Origin: Verrucomicrobiales bacterium | Lineage (GTDB): Bacteria > Verrucomicrobiota > Verrucomicrobiia > Verrucomicrobiales > DEV007 | Direction: 5' to 3' | Assembly (NCBI GenBank): GCA_030730365.1 | Contig: JANQVJ010000012.1 | Span: 11,416 to 75,415 of the forward strand | Length of the DNA stretch: 64,000 bases | The notes under the pieces: generated by a model | Database searches by the model: none | Seen by the model: the letters and a program-made list of their open reading frames with translations, nothing else | What the model was told of the DNA's origin: nothing | Made by a program: the position numbers and the translations under genes | Shown here: in pieces, positions 46,820 to 56,189 of the stretch | Position numbering within the stretch: the stretch's first letter is position 1 | How the letters are laid out: each line of letters opens with the position of its first letter

Positions 46820-48022
46820 ATGCGCAACGGAATCGACACCGTCGAGATTTCCCGCATCGAGAAGCTCCTTGGCGATCTCGACGAAGTCGCCCTGCGTGAA
46901 TTCTTTTCCGAAGAGGAGTTGAATGATGCAGGACGCGGGAGCGGTCCGGCCCGGGCGCAGAAGCTCGCGGCCCGTTTCGCGGCGAAGGAGGCCTGCTGCA
47001 AACTTTTCCCGAAAGAGATTTGCCTGGGGGCGATCGAGCCCTACGATTTCTCCGTCTCACGCGACGGATACGGCCAGCCCGGCATCGTTCCGAGTGAGCG
47101 AGCCAGGGCGGTGATGGATCGTCATCGCGTCAGTCGTATTTCCCTCTCCATGACCCACACCGACACCAGTGCCACCGCGATCGCCTCGACCGAGCTCGGA
47201 GAAGTGATCGTGCCCTGGTACGGGAAATTTATCTACCACCTCCTCCCGCTGAGGCGCCGTGTCGTGCTGGAGAATCTCCGCCGCGTCTTTGGCGAGACCC
47301 TGACAGAGACTCAGATCACGGGCATCGCGCAGGGGTTCTACGCACACCTCGTGAAGTTCCTTGGCGAATTTCTCACGCTGCCTTTTCTGTCGGCGGCGAA
47401 GAAGGAAAAGCTTATCCGGATCGAGGGCGGCGAGCATCTCCTCGCGGCACTCGGGCAGGGCAGAGGCGTCCTGCTGCTGACCGGTCACTTCGGCAACTGG
47501 GAAGTCTCGACTGTCGCCGGCATCGCGCAGTTCCGTGAGTATCACGGGCGCTTCCATTTCATCCGGCGTCCGCTCAAGCCGAAGTGGTTCAACGACTTCG
47601 TGATGCGGCGCTTCCGCCAGGCGGGTTTCGGGACTCTCGACAAGGCCGGCTCACTCGACGAGATTCTCGAACTGCTCGAGCAGAATAACATCGTCGTTTC
47701 GATCTTCGATCAGTTCACGGTGAAGAAGTACGGGATCCCCTCGGAGTTCTTTGGTCATCCCGCCCATACTTTTAAAAGCCTCGCCGTCCTCGCCCAGTTC
47801 ACCGGTGCTCCTGTGATCCCCTCGTCGAGCTGGCGCGAGCCCGACGGCACCCACGTGCTACTCTTCGAAGCTCCTGTCGGGATCGTGACCGAGGGGCGCA
47901 CCCGCGACATTATCTCGGTGAACACGAAGCGTTTCAACGAAGTGCTTGAGCGCATCATCCTGCGCCATCCCGAGCAGTGGATTTGGATGCACAAACGCTG
48001 GAAGAAGGTTCGCGAGGATTGA
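46820..48022 (+). CDS. AcpS phosphopantetheinyl transferase fused to an LpxL-type acyltransferase
   Basis: The 400-residue protein is a fusion. Residues 1 to about 125 match holo-ACP synthase: GIDTVEISRIEKLL (Asp6), RFAAKEACCKLF (Glu57) and ISLSMTHTDTSATAIA (His113). From about residue 130 it matches LpxL/HtrB lysophospholipid or lipid A acyltransferases: LPLRRRVVLENLRRVFGETL, then LLTGHFGNWEVS with the HX4E motif (His223 and Glu228). The first half would load phosphopantetheine on the operon's ACP, and the second would transfer the finished acyl chain to a membrane lipid. I know of no standard protein with this pairing. It ends the operon. Confidence 0.82.
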   Translation: MRNGIDTVEISRIEKLLGDLDEVALREFFSEEELNDAGRGSGPARAQKLAARFAAKEACCKLFPKEICLGAIEPYDFSVSRDGYGQPGIVPSERARAVMDRHRVSRISLSMTHTDTSATAIASTELGEVIVPWYGKFIYHLLPLRRRVVLENLRRVFGETLTETQITGIAQGFYAHLVKFLGEFLTLPFLSAAKKEKLIRIEGGEHLLAALGQGRGVLLLTGHFGNWEVSTVAGIAQFREYHGRFHFIRRPLKPKWFNDFVMRRFRQAGFGTLDKAGSLDEILELLEQNNIVVSIFDQFTVKKYGIPSEFFGHPAHTFKSLAVLAQFTGAPVIPSSSWREPDGTHVLLFEAPVGIVTEGRTRDIISVNTKRFNEVLERIILRHPEQWIWMHKRWKKVRED

Positions 48023-48028
48023 TGGGAC

Positions 48029-48730
48029 TCACTTCCCCTCGTGCCGCTCCACCACTTCGGTGGCCTGGCGGTTTTTCACGATCTGGTGCGACTCGAGCGT
48101 GCCCTGCCACGAAGTCAGCGGGTAGACGATGCAGTCCCGACCCAGAATAGAGCCGGGGCTGAGGACGCTGTTGCAGCCGATCTCGGTGCGGTCGCCGATG
48201 ATCGCACCGAATTTCCGCAGACCGGTCTCGAGCATCGCGCCAGCGCCGTCACGCACTGCAACAGGACGTCGATCAAGCCTGACATTCGAACAAATGACAC
48301 CGGCGCCGAGGTGGGCTTTGTAACCGAGGATGGAGTCCCCCACATAATTGAAATGGGGTACTTCGCAGCGGTTGAAAAGGAGGCAGTTCTTGAACTCGCT
48401 TGAGTTCCCGAGGACGCAGTCACTCCCCGTGATGACATTTTCCCTGACATAAGCTCCGCTGCGCACGACCGTGCCGGGTCCGATCCAGGCGGGGCCTTTG
48501 ATGACGGCATTCGCCTCGACGACGGCTCCGGGTGCGATGTAAACGCGCTCCCCAACGATGGCGCGAGGGTCGATCGAACCTTGTTGGGTCGTGGACTCAA
48601 CCCTGTTGAGTCGGTCCTCCAGGTAGTCGCCGATCCGTGAAAGTGCCGTCCAGACGGGTTCATCCGCCACAAAGAGCGCATCATGCTCCGTCTCGGCCAA
48701 GTCGAACAGGTCTGATGGGAAAAACGTCAT
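48029..48730 (-). CDS. Left-handed beta-helix (hexapeptide repeat) protein, GlmU C-terminal-like
   Basis: The 233-residue protein consists largely of hexapeptide repeats (for example IAPGAVVEANAVIKGPAWIGPGTVVRSGAYVRENVITG) and forms a left-handed beta helix. The pattern resembles the acetyltransferase half of GlmU-type UDP-GlcNAc enzymes. There is no nucleotidyltransferase motif in the N-terminal 45 residues. It converges on the lipid operon, ending 7 bases from the fusion gene. Substrate is not known. Confidence 0.7.
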   Translation of the reverse strand: MTFFPSDLFDLAETEHDALFVADEPVWTALSRIGDYLEDRLNRVESTTQQGSIDPRAIVGERVYIAPGAVVEANAVIKGPAWIGPGTVVRSGAYVRENVITGSDCVLGNSSEFKNCLLFNRCEVPHFNYVGDSILGYKAHLGAGVICSNVRLDRRPVAVRDGAGAMLETGLRKFGAIIGDRTEIGCNSVLSPGSILGRDCIVYPLTSWQGTLESHQIVKNRQATEVVERHEGK

Positions 48731-48814
48731 TTTTTATTCGTGTCCCATGTCCTATGATTGACTTCGTTTCACGCCGTCTATCTCCGCTGCGCTTCGATTC
48801 ATGTCCCGCGCGGA

Positions 48815-49381
48815 CTACACGGTCATGACGTCCTTTTCCTTCGCTTCGAAGTGGGCGTCGATGGATTTGACGCTTTTGTCGGTGAGGGTCTGGACTTCTT
48901 TCTCGAAGTCCCGGAAATCGTCTTCAGTGATGGTGCTGGCTTTGAGGGCGGCCTTGAGTTTATCCATCGCGTCTTTCCTCGCGCCGCGCACGCGCACGCG
49001 GCCCTGCTCGGCCATGTCCTTGATCACTTTGACGAGGTCACGGCGGCGTTCTTCGGAAAGTTCGGGGATGGGGAGGCGGATGATGCGACCGTCGCTCGAG
49101 GGATTGATCCCGAGTTTCGACTCGCGCAGGGCGCGCTCGATATCCTGCATCGTCGAGGGGTCGTGCGGCTGCACCGTGAGGAGACGGGGCTCGGGAGCGG
49201 AGACGAGGGCGATCTGTTTCAACTGCATCGAGCTGCCGTAGGCCTGCACGTGTACGTTGATGTTGTCGAGCAGCGCGGGGCTGGCCTTGCCGGTACGGAT
49301 GGTGGCCATTTCGTGGGAGACAAAGTCGGACGCCTTGTCCATCGCATCTTCAGTTTCCAGGAGAAAAGTGTCAGGATCCAT
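48815..49381 (-). CDS. frr: Ribosome recycling factor
   Basis: The 188-residue protein has the family's core MATIRTGKASPALLDNINVHVQAYGSSMQLKQIALVSAPEPRLLTVQPHD and a long three-helix bundle ending with the KEVQTLTDKSVKSIDAHFEAKEKDVMTV tail. With EF-G it splits post-termination ribosomes. It is downstream of pyrH on the same strand, the standard bacterial neighbourhood (pyrH-frr), though rpsB and tsf are absent from this window. Confidence 0.94.
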   Translation of the reverse strand: MDPDTFLLETEDAMDKASDFVSHEMATIRTGKASPALLDNINVHVQAYGSSMQLKQIALVSAPEPRLLTVQPHDPSTMQDIERALRESKLGINPSSDGRIIRLPIPELSEERRRDLVKVIKDMAEQGRVRVRGARKDAMDKLKAALKASTITEDDFRDFEKEVQTLTDKSVKSIDAHFEAKEKDVMTV

Positions 49382-49446
49382 GAGGTCTTTTGTTCTTGAT
49401 TGATTGAGTCATTCTAGAGTCGCATCGGGCGAAATCAATCAGCGGC

Positions 49447-50196
<750 letters not shown>

Positions 50197-50225
50197 CTAA
50201 TTGAAATGTTTTTCAAAGGGCAATC

Positions 50226-51194
50226 TCACCACGCTCCGAGAATCGTGCCGAGGGGAATGTTCGTCCCGCGGAGGAACTCGCTAGCGCTGAGACGTTTGCG
50301 CCCCTCAAGCTGGAGACCGCCCTCGAGGATGAGGGCGCCACTGCCGCAATTGACGATAAGCCGGGTCCCGCTCTCGAGCACCGTCCCGGGAGCGCTCGAG
50401 TCGCCCTCGATGATGCTGGCAGGAGGTTGAAGCTTCAGCTTCCGTCTTTCTTCGCCGAGGGTGACGAATGTTGTTGTTCCGGGCCAGGGATCGTAGGCGC
50501 GGATGAGCCGCTCGAGGACCGTCGCATCCATCTTCCAGTCGATTTCTCCGTCGTCGCGGAGAAGCTTGCCCGAGTAGATGACGCTGTCCTCATTCTGAGC
50601 TTCCGCGGCGGGGAGACCGTCGCGAAAAAGAGGGAGTCCCCGCTCCAAGAGCCGGGGGCCGAGGATGGCGAGTCTGTCGTGCAGGCTGCCGCCGGTGTCG
50701 TCAGGGTGGATAGGGATAGACTCTTTCAGAATCATGTCTCCGGCGTCGAGTTTCGGGACGATGTGCATTAGCGTGATCCCCGATTCCCCGTCGCCTTCAC
50801 GGATGGCGGCCTGGATGGGTGATGCGCCGCGGTGTCGGGGGAGGAGTGATGCATGCAGATTGATGCAGGCGAGGGTAGGCGTCGAAATGAGCGCCTTCGG
50901 GAGAATCTGCCCGTAGGCCATGACCACGGCGAGGTCAGGTCTAAAAGCGGCGAATTCAGCGAGTGCAGCCTCATTTCCCCGCAGGAATTCCGGCTGCCGC
51001 ACCGGAATTCCATGAGCCGCGGCGAGGAGTTTAATCTCAGGGGCGGTTAGCACTTGTTTGCGCCCGACCGGCTTGTCAGGCTGTGTGTAGACCGCGACGA
51101 TTTCGTGTTCGTCCGGGGCGGTCGACTGGTGCTCGATGAGCCATTGCAGAGTGGGGAGGGCGATCACCCCGGTGCCCATGAATACGATACGCAT
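50226..51194 (-). CDS. fmt: Methionyl-tRNA formyltransferase
   Basis: The 322-residue protein shows MRIVFMGTGVIALPTLQWLI, NLHASLLPRHRGASPIQAAIREGD (active-site Asn, His and Ser region) and ALISTPTLACINLHA. The C-terminal domain starts near AYDPWPGTTTFV. It formylates Met-tRNAi using 10-formyltetrahydrofolate. The gene sits upstream of pyrH on the same strand with a 62-base gap. Start ATG 51194. Confidence 0.92.
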   Translation of the reverse strand: MRIVFMGTGVIALPTLQWLIEHQSTAPDEHEIVAVYTQPDKPVGRKQVLTAPEIKLLAAAHGIPVRQPEFLRGNEAALAEFAAFRPDLAVVMAYGQILPKALISTPTLACINLHASLLPRHRGASPIQAAIREGDGESGITLMHIVPKLDAGDMILKESIPIHPDDTGGSLHDRLAILGPRLLERGLPLFRDGLPAAEAQNEDSVIYSGKLLRDDGEIDWKMDATVLERLIRAYDPWPGTTTFVTLGEERRKLKLQPPASIIEGDSSAPGTVLESGTRLIVNCGSGALILEGGLQLEGRKRLSASEFLRGTNIPLGTILGAW

Positions 51195-51328
51195 ACTTTG
51201 CCTACTCAAGGGCCGGAGAGAGTAAGGTCAAAAGAAATATGCCACCACGGGATGGCTTGCAATCCGCCCGGCTCGGGTTAAAAAAGGGGGATGGATTTCC
51301 CTCTCCCTTCGCCCTCCAGTTTTGAACC

Positions 51329-52312
51329 ATGAAAGGATTTTTCCCCACCCTCCTCATTGTCTGCGGTCTTCTCGCTGCCGTATGGTTCTATTATAAACCG
51401 TATGAAAAACCGACCGTTGATCGATTCAGTGCCGGTAAGTCGATAGCGGATAGCGACCGGGTCATCGCGAAAGACAAGCCTGTCGCCGCGCCGGCGGTGG
51501 CGAGCTCGACTCCGGCATCGGCGCAGCCGGGGTCTCCTGTCGCGTCCAAGCCGGTCGTAGCGGCTCCGGTGGCGGCTCCGGTGGCGGCCGCCCCTTCGCC
51601 GAAGTCCGAGCTCGAACAACTCCTCGAGGATCGCTACCCGATGCCACAGATCCTACCGCTGCTTACGATCGTGGACCAGTGGCGCAATGTCCCGCCGAAC
51701 GCTTTCCCCGCCGAAGTCGCCGCAAAAGAGACGATCGCTTTCGATCTCGTCATCAACGGCCAGGTCGCCGGATCGAGCAAGGTCGCGCCCGGCACGCCGC
51801 TGAAACCGGTGCGGCTTGCCGGAGACCAGATCGTCGTCGCCAGTCTCGCGAACCCGACCATGAGCACGCAGCTACCGATCGAAAAGACGGACTTTCGCGA
51901 GCGCATCGAGGCCCGCTACAATCAGTTCGTGGCCGCGAAGAAGGCGGAGGTTCAGGCGAAGCGGGATCGCGCCCGCAAGCTCGTCGAGGCCGATCCCGCC
52001 CGTCTTGCTCTGCTCACCGGCAAGGCGGCGGCTCCCGCGGCATCGGACTCTAAGGATGATCCCCGTTTTACTCCCGTGAAGGAAAGTCTCCGTCGGGGCG
52101 AAGCCGCCAGTGTTACGATGGAGGAGGCCACCGCCTTTCGCTGGAACGGCTCTGAAAAAGTGGGCGGCGAATACGAGGGGTCTTACGATACCGTCACGGT
52201 GAACTTTGAAGTGGAGACGATCTTCGGGCGTTTCCCTACCGAGTACAAGGCTCTCCTTAAAGGCGGGCGGGTCTTTGCCTGGATTGATCCGATCACGGAG
52301 GACAGGATCTGA
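51329..52312 (+). CDS. Membrane-anchored hypothetical protein
   Basis: The 327-residue protein has one N-terminal membrane helix (GFFPTLLIVCGLLAAVWFYY, about 3-22), then an Ala/Pro/Val-rich linker (residues 45-90) and a soluble region with a charged helix (RYNQFVAAKKAEVQAKRDRARK). No known domain is recognised. It is most likely in the envelope with most of the protein outside the cytoplasm. It overlaps the next gene by four bases, so the two may act together. Confidence 0.6.
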   Translation: MKGFFPTLLIVCGLLAAVWFYYKPYEKPTVDRFSAGKSIADSDRVIAKDKPVAAPAVASSTPASAQPGSPVASKPVVAAPVAAPVAAAPSPKSELEQLLEDRYPMPQILPLLTIVDQWRNVPPNAFPAEVAAKETIAFDLVINGQVAGSSKVAPGTPLKPVRLAGDQIVVASLANPTMSTQLPIEKTDFRERIEARYNQFVAAKKAEVQAKRDRARKLVEADPARLALLTGKAAAPAASDSKDDPRFTPVKESLRRGEAASVTMEEATAFRWNGSEKVGGEYEGSYDTVTVNFEVETIFGRFPTEYKALLKGGRVFAWIDPITEDRI

Positions 52313-54297
52313 AGGCGGGTCTTCTCCGGCTTTGCGCAGTTGCGGGCCTGCTGGCGCTGGCCGGTCCGGTAATGTTGCGAGCCGACGATCCAATCGCCCC
52401 TATCTCACGCCTCCTGCCGCCTCCGGGGACTGTCGAGTTGCCGGTAGCGTTGAGGTCCCAACTCGAAGCCCGTGTAACCGCCTACGCGGACCGGATCTGG
52501 GAGATTGAGCACAAGGATCACGTTGCCGACGTTGCGGCTCTGGTGAAGGCAGTTGATTTCGCGCTACGCCACAATGAATTTTATTCGGAAAAAGAAATCC
52601 CGCTCGCGGCGGAAATGCTTGATCTTGCCGACGGCCGCTACCGTTTTCTCGACGAAGAGGACGAGCGTCCGTGGATCGGAGAGAAAGGTCTCATCATCCG
52701 CGGTTATCGCTCGGGGGTCGATGATTCCTACCAGCCTTACGGTCTTGAGATCCCGGAGAAGCTCGATCTGAGTCGCCCCGTTCCGCTGCTCGTCTGGCTC
52801 CGGGGGCGCGCGGACAAGGCGACGGATCTCCAATTTCTCGACCATTGCCGCAAGAAGAGTCAGGCTTTTGGCGGGTTCTTCAAAGACCAGCAGGAGGCCA
52901 TCGTTCTCCATCCCTTTGGGCGGCACTGCGTTGGGTGGAAACACGCCGGAGAGATTGATGTTTTTGAAGCGATCGAAGCGGTCAAAGCGGATTATCCCGT
53001 CGATTCTGACCGCATCATTCTCGCCGGCTTTTCCATGGGCGGCGCCGGAGCGTGGCACATCGGGGGGCATTACCGCGACCGCTTTTGCGCAATCCATACC
53101 GGCGCCGGATTTGCTGAGACGAAGGAGTATAACAATATCCTCCCGGAAAACTATCCTTCCGATTACGAGCAGACGCTCTGGAAAGTCTACGATGTGCCGA
53201 ACTACGTGCGGAACTTCCTGAACGGTCCTCTGCTGTCCTACTCGGGTGCCGATGACAAACAAAAGGCCTCTGCTGACCTCATGGCGCGGGAATTAGCCAA
53301 AGTGGGTCACTCGCTGCGCCACGTCATTGGCGCCGGGATGGGGCACAAGTACAACGAGGAATCCGTCCGGGAGATCCGTCTCTGGCTCACCGGGTCCTGG
53401 GCCGCAGGTCGACAGCGGCCGGCTCCGCGGATTGAATGGCAGACCCCGACGCTGCGCTACCCCGGCTATGACTGGATCCGATTCACCGGACTCGAAAAGC
53501 ACTGGGAGAACGCCCGCGTCACTGCCGTCAGAGACGATGCCAAAAAGGAAATATCCCTTGAACTCAGCGGGGTAAGCGCCTTCGAAATCACCGCCAGTCC
53601 CACCGAAAATCTCGCGGGAACTTCGCTCCGCATCGGAGACGAAACCATCGTTGTCGAAGACCCGGGCTTTCCCGTGAATTCGCTTTCCTTCGTGCGTCCC
53701 GGCGGGGAGAATGGCAAGTGGACCTGGGGTGAACCCTCATCGTTCGGGAAAAGGCCGGGCGTGCAGGGCCCGATCGACGATGCTTTCATGAGCCGTTTCA
53801 TCGTTATCGCTCCCGAGCTCCTTCCTGCTGACGACAAGGCGGCACGCTGGCTCGACTTCGAGCTGAACCACTTCCGCGAACGATGGCGCACTCTCATGCG
53901 CGGCGAACTGCCCGAGAAATCAGCCGATGAACTCGACTCGGATGACATCGCGGAGGCCAACCTCATCCTCTGGGGAGATCCCGCCACGAATCCGCTCATC
54001 GCCGAGATCGCAGCGAGCCTGCCGGTACAGTGGGGCGTGGGCTCCTTCACGCTGCGGGGCGAGACTTACTCAACCTCGGATCATGTTCCTGTCCTCATTT
54101 TTCCGAATCCTCTCAATCCCGATCGCTACGTCGTCCTCAACAGCGGCCTGACCTTTAGGGAAGGGCACGACAAGACCAACTCCCAGCAAAATCCCAAACT
54201 GCCCGACTGGGCCGTGATAGGACTCGACCGTGACCCCGATGCGCTTGCGCCAGGGCGGATCGTGAAAGCCGGTTTCTTCGACGAGTCATGGAAGTGA
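52309..54297 (+). CDS. Secreted alpha/beta hydrolase (prolyl oligopeptidase-like), CTG start proposed
   Basis: The best start is CTG at 52309: an in-frame stop at 52285 bars anything further left, GGAGGA at 52297-52302 lies 6 bases upstream, the CTGA overlaps the preceding stop, and the encoded KAGLLRLCAVAGLLALAGPV is a signal peptide. The ATG at 52372 would lose the signal. The hydrolase core shows GFSMGGAGAW (nucleophile serine), SGADDKQ with the acid, and GMGHKYNEE with the histidine. A longer C-terminal part is of unknown function. It may cleave peptides or esters in the envelope or outside the cell. It overlaps the following M14 gene by 10 bases. Confidence 0.7.
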   Translation: MKAGLLRLCAVAGLLALAGPVMLRADDPIAPISRLLPPPGTVELPVALRSQLEARVTAYADRIWEIEHKDHVADVAALVKAVDFALRHNEFYSEKEIPLAAEMLDLADGRYRFLDEEDERPWIGEKGLIIRGYRSGVDDSYQPYGLEIPEKLDLSRPVPLLVWLRGRADKATDLQFLDHCRKKSQAFGGFFKDQQEAIVLHPFGRHCVGWKHAGEIDVFEAIEAVKADYPVDSDRIILAGFSMGGAGAWHIGGHYRDRFCAIHTGAGFAETKEYNNILPENYPSDYEQTLWKVYDVPNYVRNFLNGPLLSYSGADDKQKASADLMARELAKVGHSLRHVIGAGMGHKYNEESVREIRLWLTGSWAAGRQRPAPRIEWQTPTLRYPGYDWIRFTGLEKHWENARVTAVRDDAKKEISLELSGVSAFEITASPTENLAGTSLRIGDETIVVEDPGFPVNSLSFVRPGGENGKWTWGEPSSFGKRPGVQGPIDDAFMSRFIVIAPELLPADDKAARWLDFELNHFRERWRTLMRGELPEKSADELDSDDIAEANLILWGDPATNPLIAEIAASLPVQWGVGSFTLRGETYSTSDHVPVLIFPNPLNPDRYVVLNSGLTFREGHDKTNSQQNPKLPDWAVIGLDRDPDALAPGRIVKAGFFDESWK

Positions 54298-55085
54298 TCA
54301 GGGAAACGATGGTGGCCTTTCCCCATTCAGGGCACGACTATGGAGTGCTTCTGACCAGATGGGAGGCGCTCGCGAACCGAGTCGGGTTAACGCTCTCCAT
54401 CCTTTGTGAAGAGGGCGGCTTTCCGGTCATTGTGATCGAGAATAGTCAGGCGCTCGCCGGTGAGCCCGAAGGCATCTACCTCAGTGCCGGCGTGCACGGG
54501 GATGAGTGTGCACCCGTGTGGGGACTACTGCACTGGGCGGAGAGTGATCCGGCTATTCTGAGAACACGGGCCGTCGTGATTTTCCCCTGCCTCAACCCCT
54601 ACGGACTCGTCGAGAACACCCGGCGTGACCATCGCGGCATCGACCTGAACCGCTCTTTCGAAAATCTGGAGTGTCCGCTCATTCGGTCCTGGACCACCTT
54701 CCTCGAAGGACGTCGCTTCGCCCTCTCTCTGAATCTGCACGAGGACTACGATGCCGGCGGTATCTATCTTTATGAACTCGCCCGTGACGAATCCCGGGGA
54801 GACAAACTTCTCACCGCCTGTGAAAACATCATCCCGCGGGAGATGGCCGGCACCGTCGACGGATCGGACTTTCATCGCGGGCTTCTCACTCGCAGCGGCG
54901 ATCTCGAAAAGGTGGTCGAGGAAGATCTCGGCGGTGGGTATCCCGAGGCTATTCTTCTCTTTCTCCGGTGTTGCCGCGACTCTTATACCTTCGAGACGCC
55001 GAGCGAGCACGACCTTGTTACGAGGGTTCAGGCGCATGAGGCCTTCATCGCCGCCGCGCTACAGGAAACAGGTGAGATTGCCTGA
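54288..55085 (+). CDS. M14-family carboxypeptidase-like protein
   Basis: The 265-residue protein has the M14 zinc site: HGDE (His70 and Glu73) and His151 in LNLHEDYDAG. DLNRSF (Asn121, Arg122) matches the substrate carboxylate clamp, and Glu236 in YTFETPSE is the expected catalytic base. Relatives include MpaA-like murein peptide amidases and succinylglutamate desuccinylases. There is no signal peptide, so it is probably cytoplasmic unless exported otherwise. It is translationally coupled to the upstream hydrolase, suggesting a shared peptide-degradation role. Substrate is not known. Confidence 0.78.
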   Translation: MEVIRETMVAFPHSGHDYGVLLTRWEALANRVGLTLSILCEEGGFPVIVIENSQALAGEPEGIYLSAGVHGDECAPVWGLLHWAESDPAILRTRAVVIFPCLNPYGLVENTRRDHRGIDLNRSFENLECPLIRSWTTFLEGRRFALSLNLHEDYDAGGIYLYELARDESRGDKLLTACENIIPREMAGTVDGSDFHRGLLTRSGDLEKVVEEDLGGGYPEAILLFLRCCRDSYTFETPSEHDLVTRVQAHEAFIAAALQETGEIA

Positions 55086-55118
55086 AGACAAATCTTGAGT
55101 CCAACCCCTCGCGGAAGA

Positions 55119-56138
55119 TCAGTTCTTCAGCATCCCGCGAGCCACGAGATTGTTGAGGCGACGCGCCACCGAGACGACACCGTCGATGACCGCCTCGCTG
55201 TAGGTGCGACCGTCTCGGGTGTCGATCCCGTGTCCGGGATCGAGCTGGCGCAGGCCCTCGAGAGCGGGGTCTTCGTGATGGAACAGTTCGACAAAGACAT
55301 ACTCGAGCTTGCCGGTCTTGGCGGCGGCCGCGAGGAGAGCGCCGATCCAGCCGTCGTCGGTGCTGAGGCAGCCGCGGGTCGTTTTTGATGATGCGTGGAA
55401 CATGCCCATCTCGTCAGCGGCGGCGATCTCGGCGATGAGCGCCTCGTTCTCGGGAATGCTCAGGGTCGAGTCTCCGCAATGCGCGGCGTCGACCATGATC
55501 TTGAAAAACTTCGTGCCGAGCTCGACGTTGGCTGCTTTCACGAACTCCCAGCATTTCTGCACGTCGGTAAAAGTCTGGAACTCTCCCCCGCGGAGGAACT
55601 CGATGTGCCAGTTCTTCACGCAGCTGTTCGCGATATCCGCCTCGCGGTAGGCGCGGCAGTGGGCACTAACATTCTGGGCGACGGCCGCTTCGAAGTCGGC
55701 GCCAGTTTTTGGCGTGGCGCCGGGCTTCATCCATTCCTCGATCGAGGTGGAGGCAACCTGGGTGATGCCATACTTTTTCGCGACCTCGATCCCCGCCACG
55801 AGCATGCCCACGACAGCGTCCTCATCGGCCGGGTTCATCGGATCGGCCCCGCCGACCATCATGATGAGGTGGACCTCAAGCCCGAGAGCACGGAGACCGT
55901 TGATGAGGTCATCGGTATCGCCGGCATGGACACCGGGAAAGACCGTGATCTGGGCGCTCTGGATTCTGACTGGAGACGCCTCCGTCAGCTTTGTCATCTC
56001 CGCCACGATGAGGAGGACGCCGTCTTCGCCGCGCGGGAGACGGCCTTCGCCATCGGGGACGAGCCCGCCGACAAACTTGATGTGCGTGGGGACCACGCCG
56101 AGTTCCACGTTCGTCTTCAGGGAGATCGATTCAGCCAT
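55119..56138 (-). CDS. Xylose-isomerase-like TIM-barrel protein
   Basis: The 339-residue protein looks like a TIM barrel of the sugar-isomerase/AP-endonuclease group, with metal-binding candidates in KIMVDAAHCGDS and GMFHASSKTTRGCLSTDDGWIG and VFVELFHHEDPAL. Similar proteins are common in Planctomycetota and Verrucomicrobiota but I cannot name a substrate. There is no signal peptide. Two other nearby genes also act on small-carbon substrates. Confidence 0.55.
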   Translation of the reverse strand: MAESISLKTNVELGVVPTHIKFVGGLVPDGEGRLPRGEDGVLLIVAEMTKLTEASPVRIQSAQITVFPGVHAGDTDDLINGLRALGLEVHLIMMVGGADPMNPADEDAVVGMLVAGIEVAKKYGITQVASTSIEEWMKPGATPKTGADFEAAVAQNVSAHCRAYREADIANSCVKNWHIEFLRGGEFQTFTDVQKCWEFVKAANVELGTKFFKIMVDAAHCGDSTLSIPENEALIAEIAAADEMGMFHASSKTTRGCLSTDDGWIGALLAAAAKTGKLEYVFVELFHHEDPALEGLRQLDPGHGIDTRDGRTYSEAVIDGVVSVARRLNNLVARGMLKN

Positions 56139-56189
56139 GGGGAAAATAGAGGGTGGGGGTGGAAAATCGCGAAAGGCGGCTCAGCGGGA

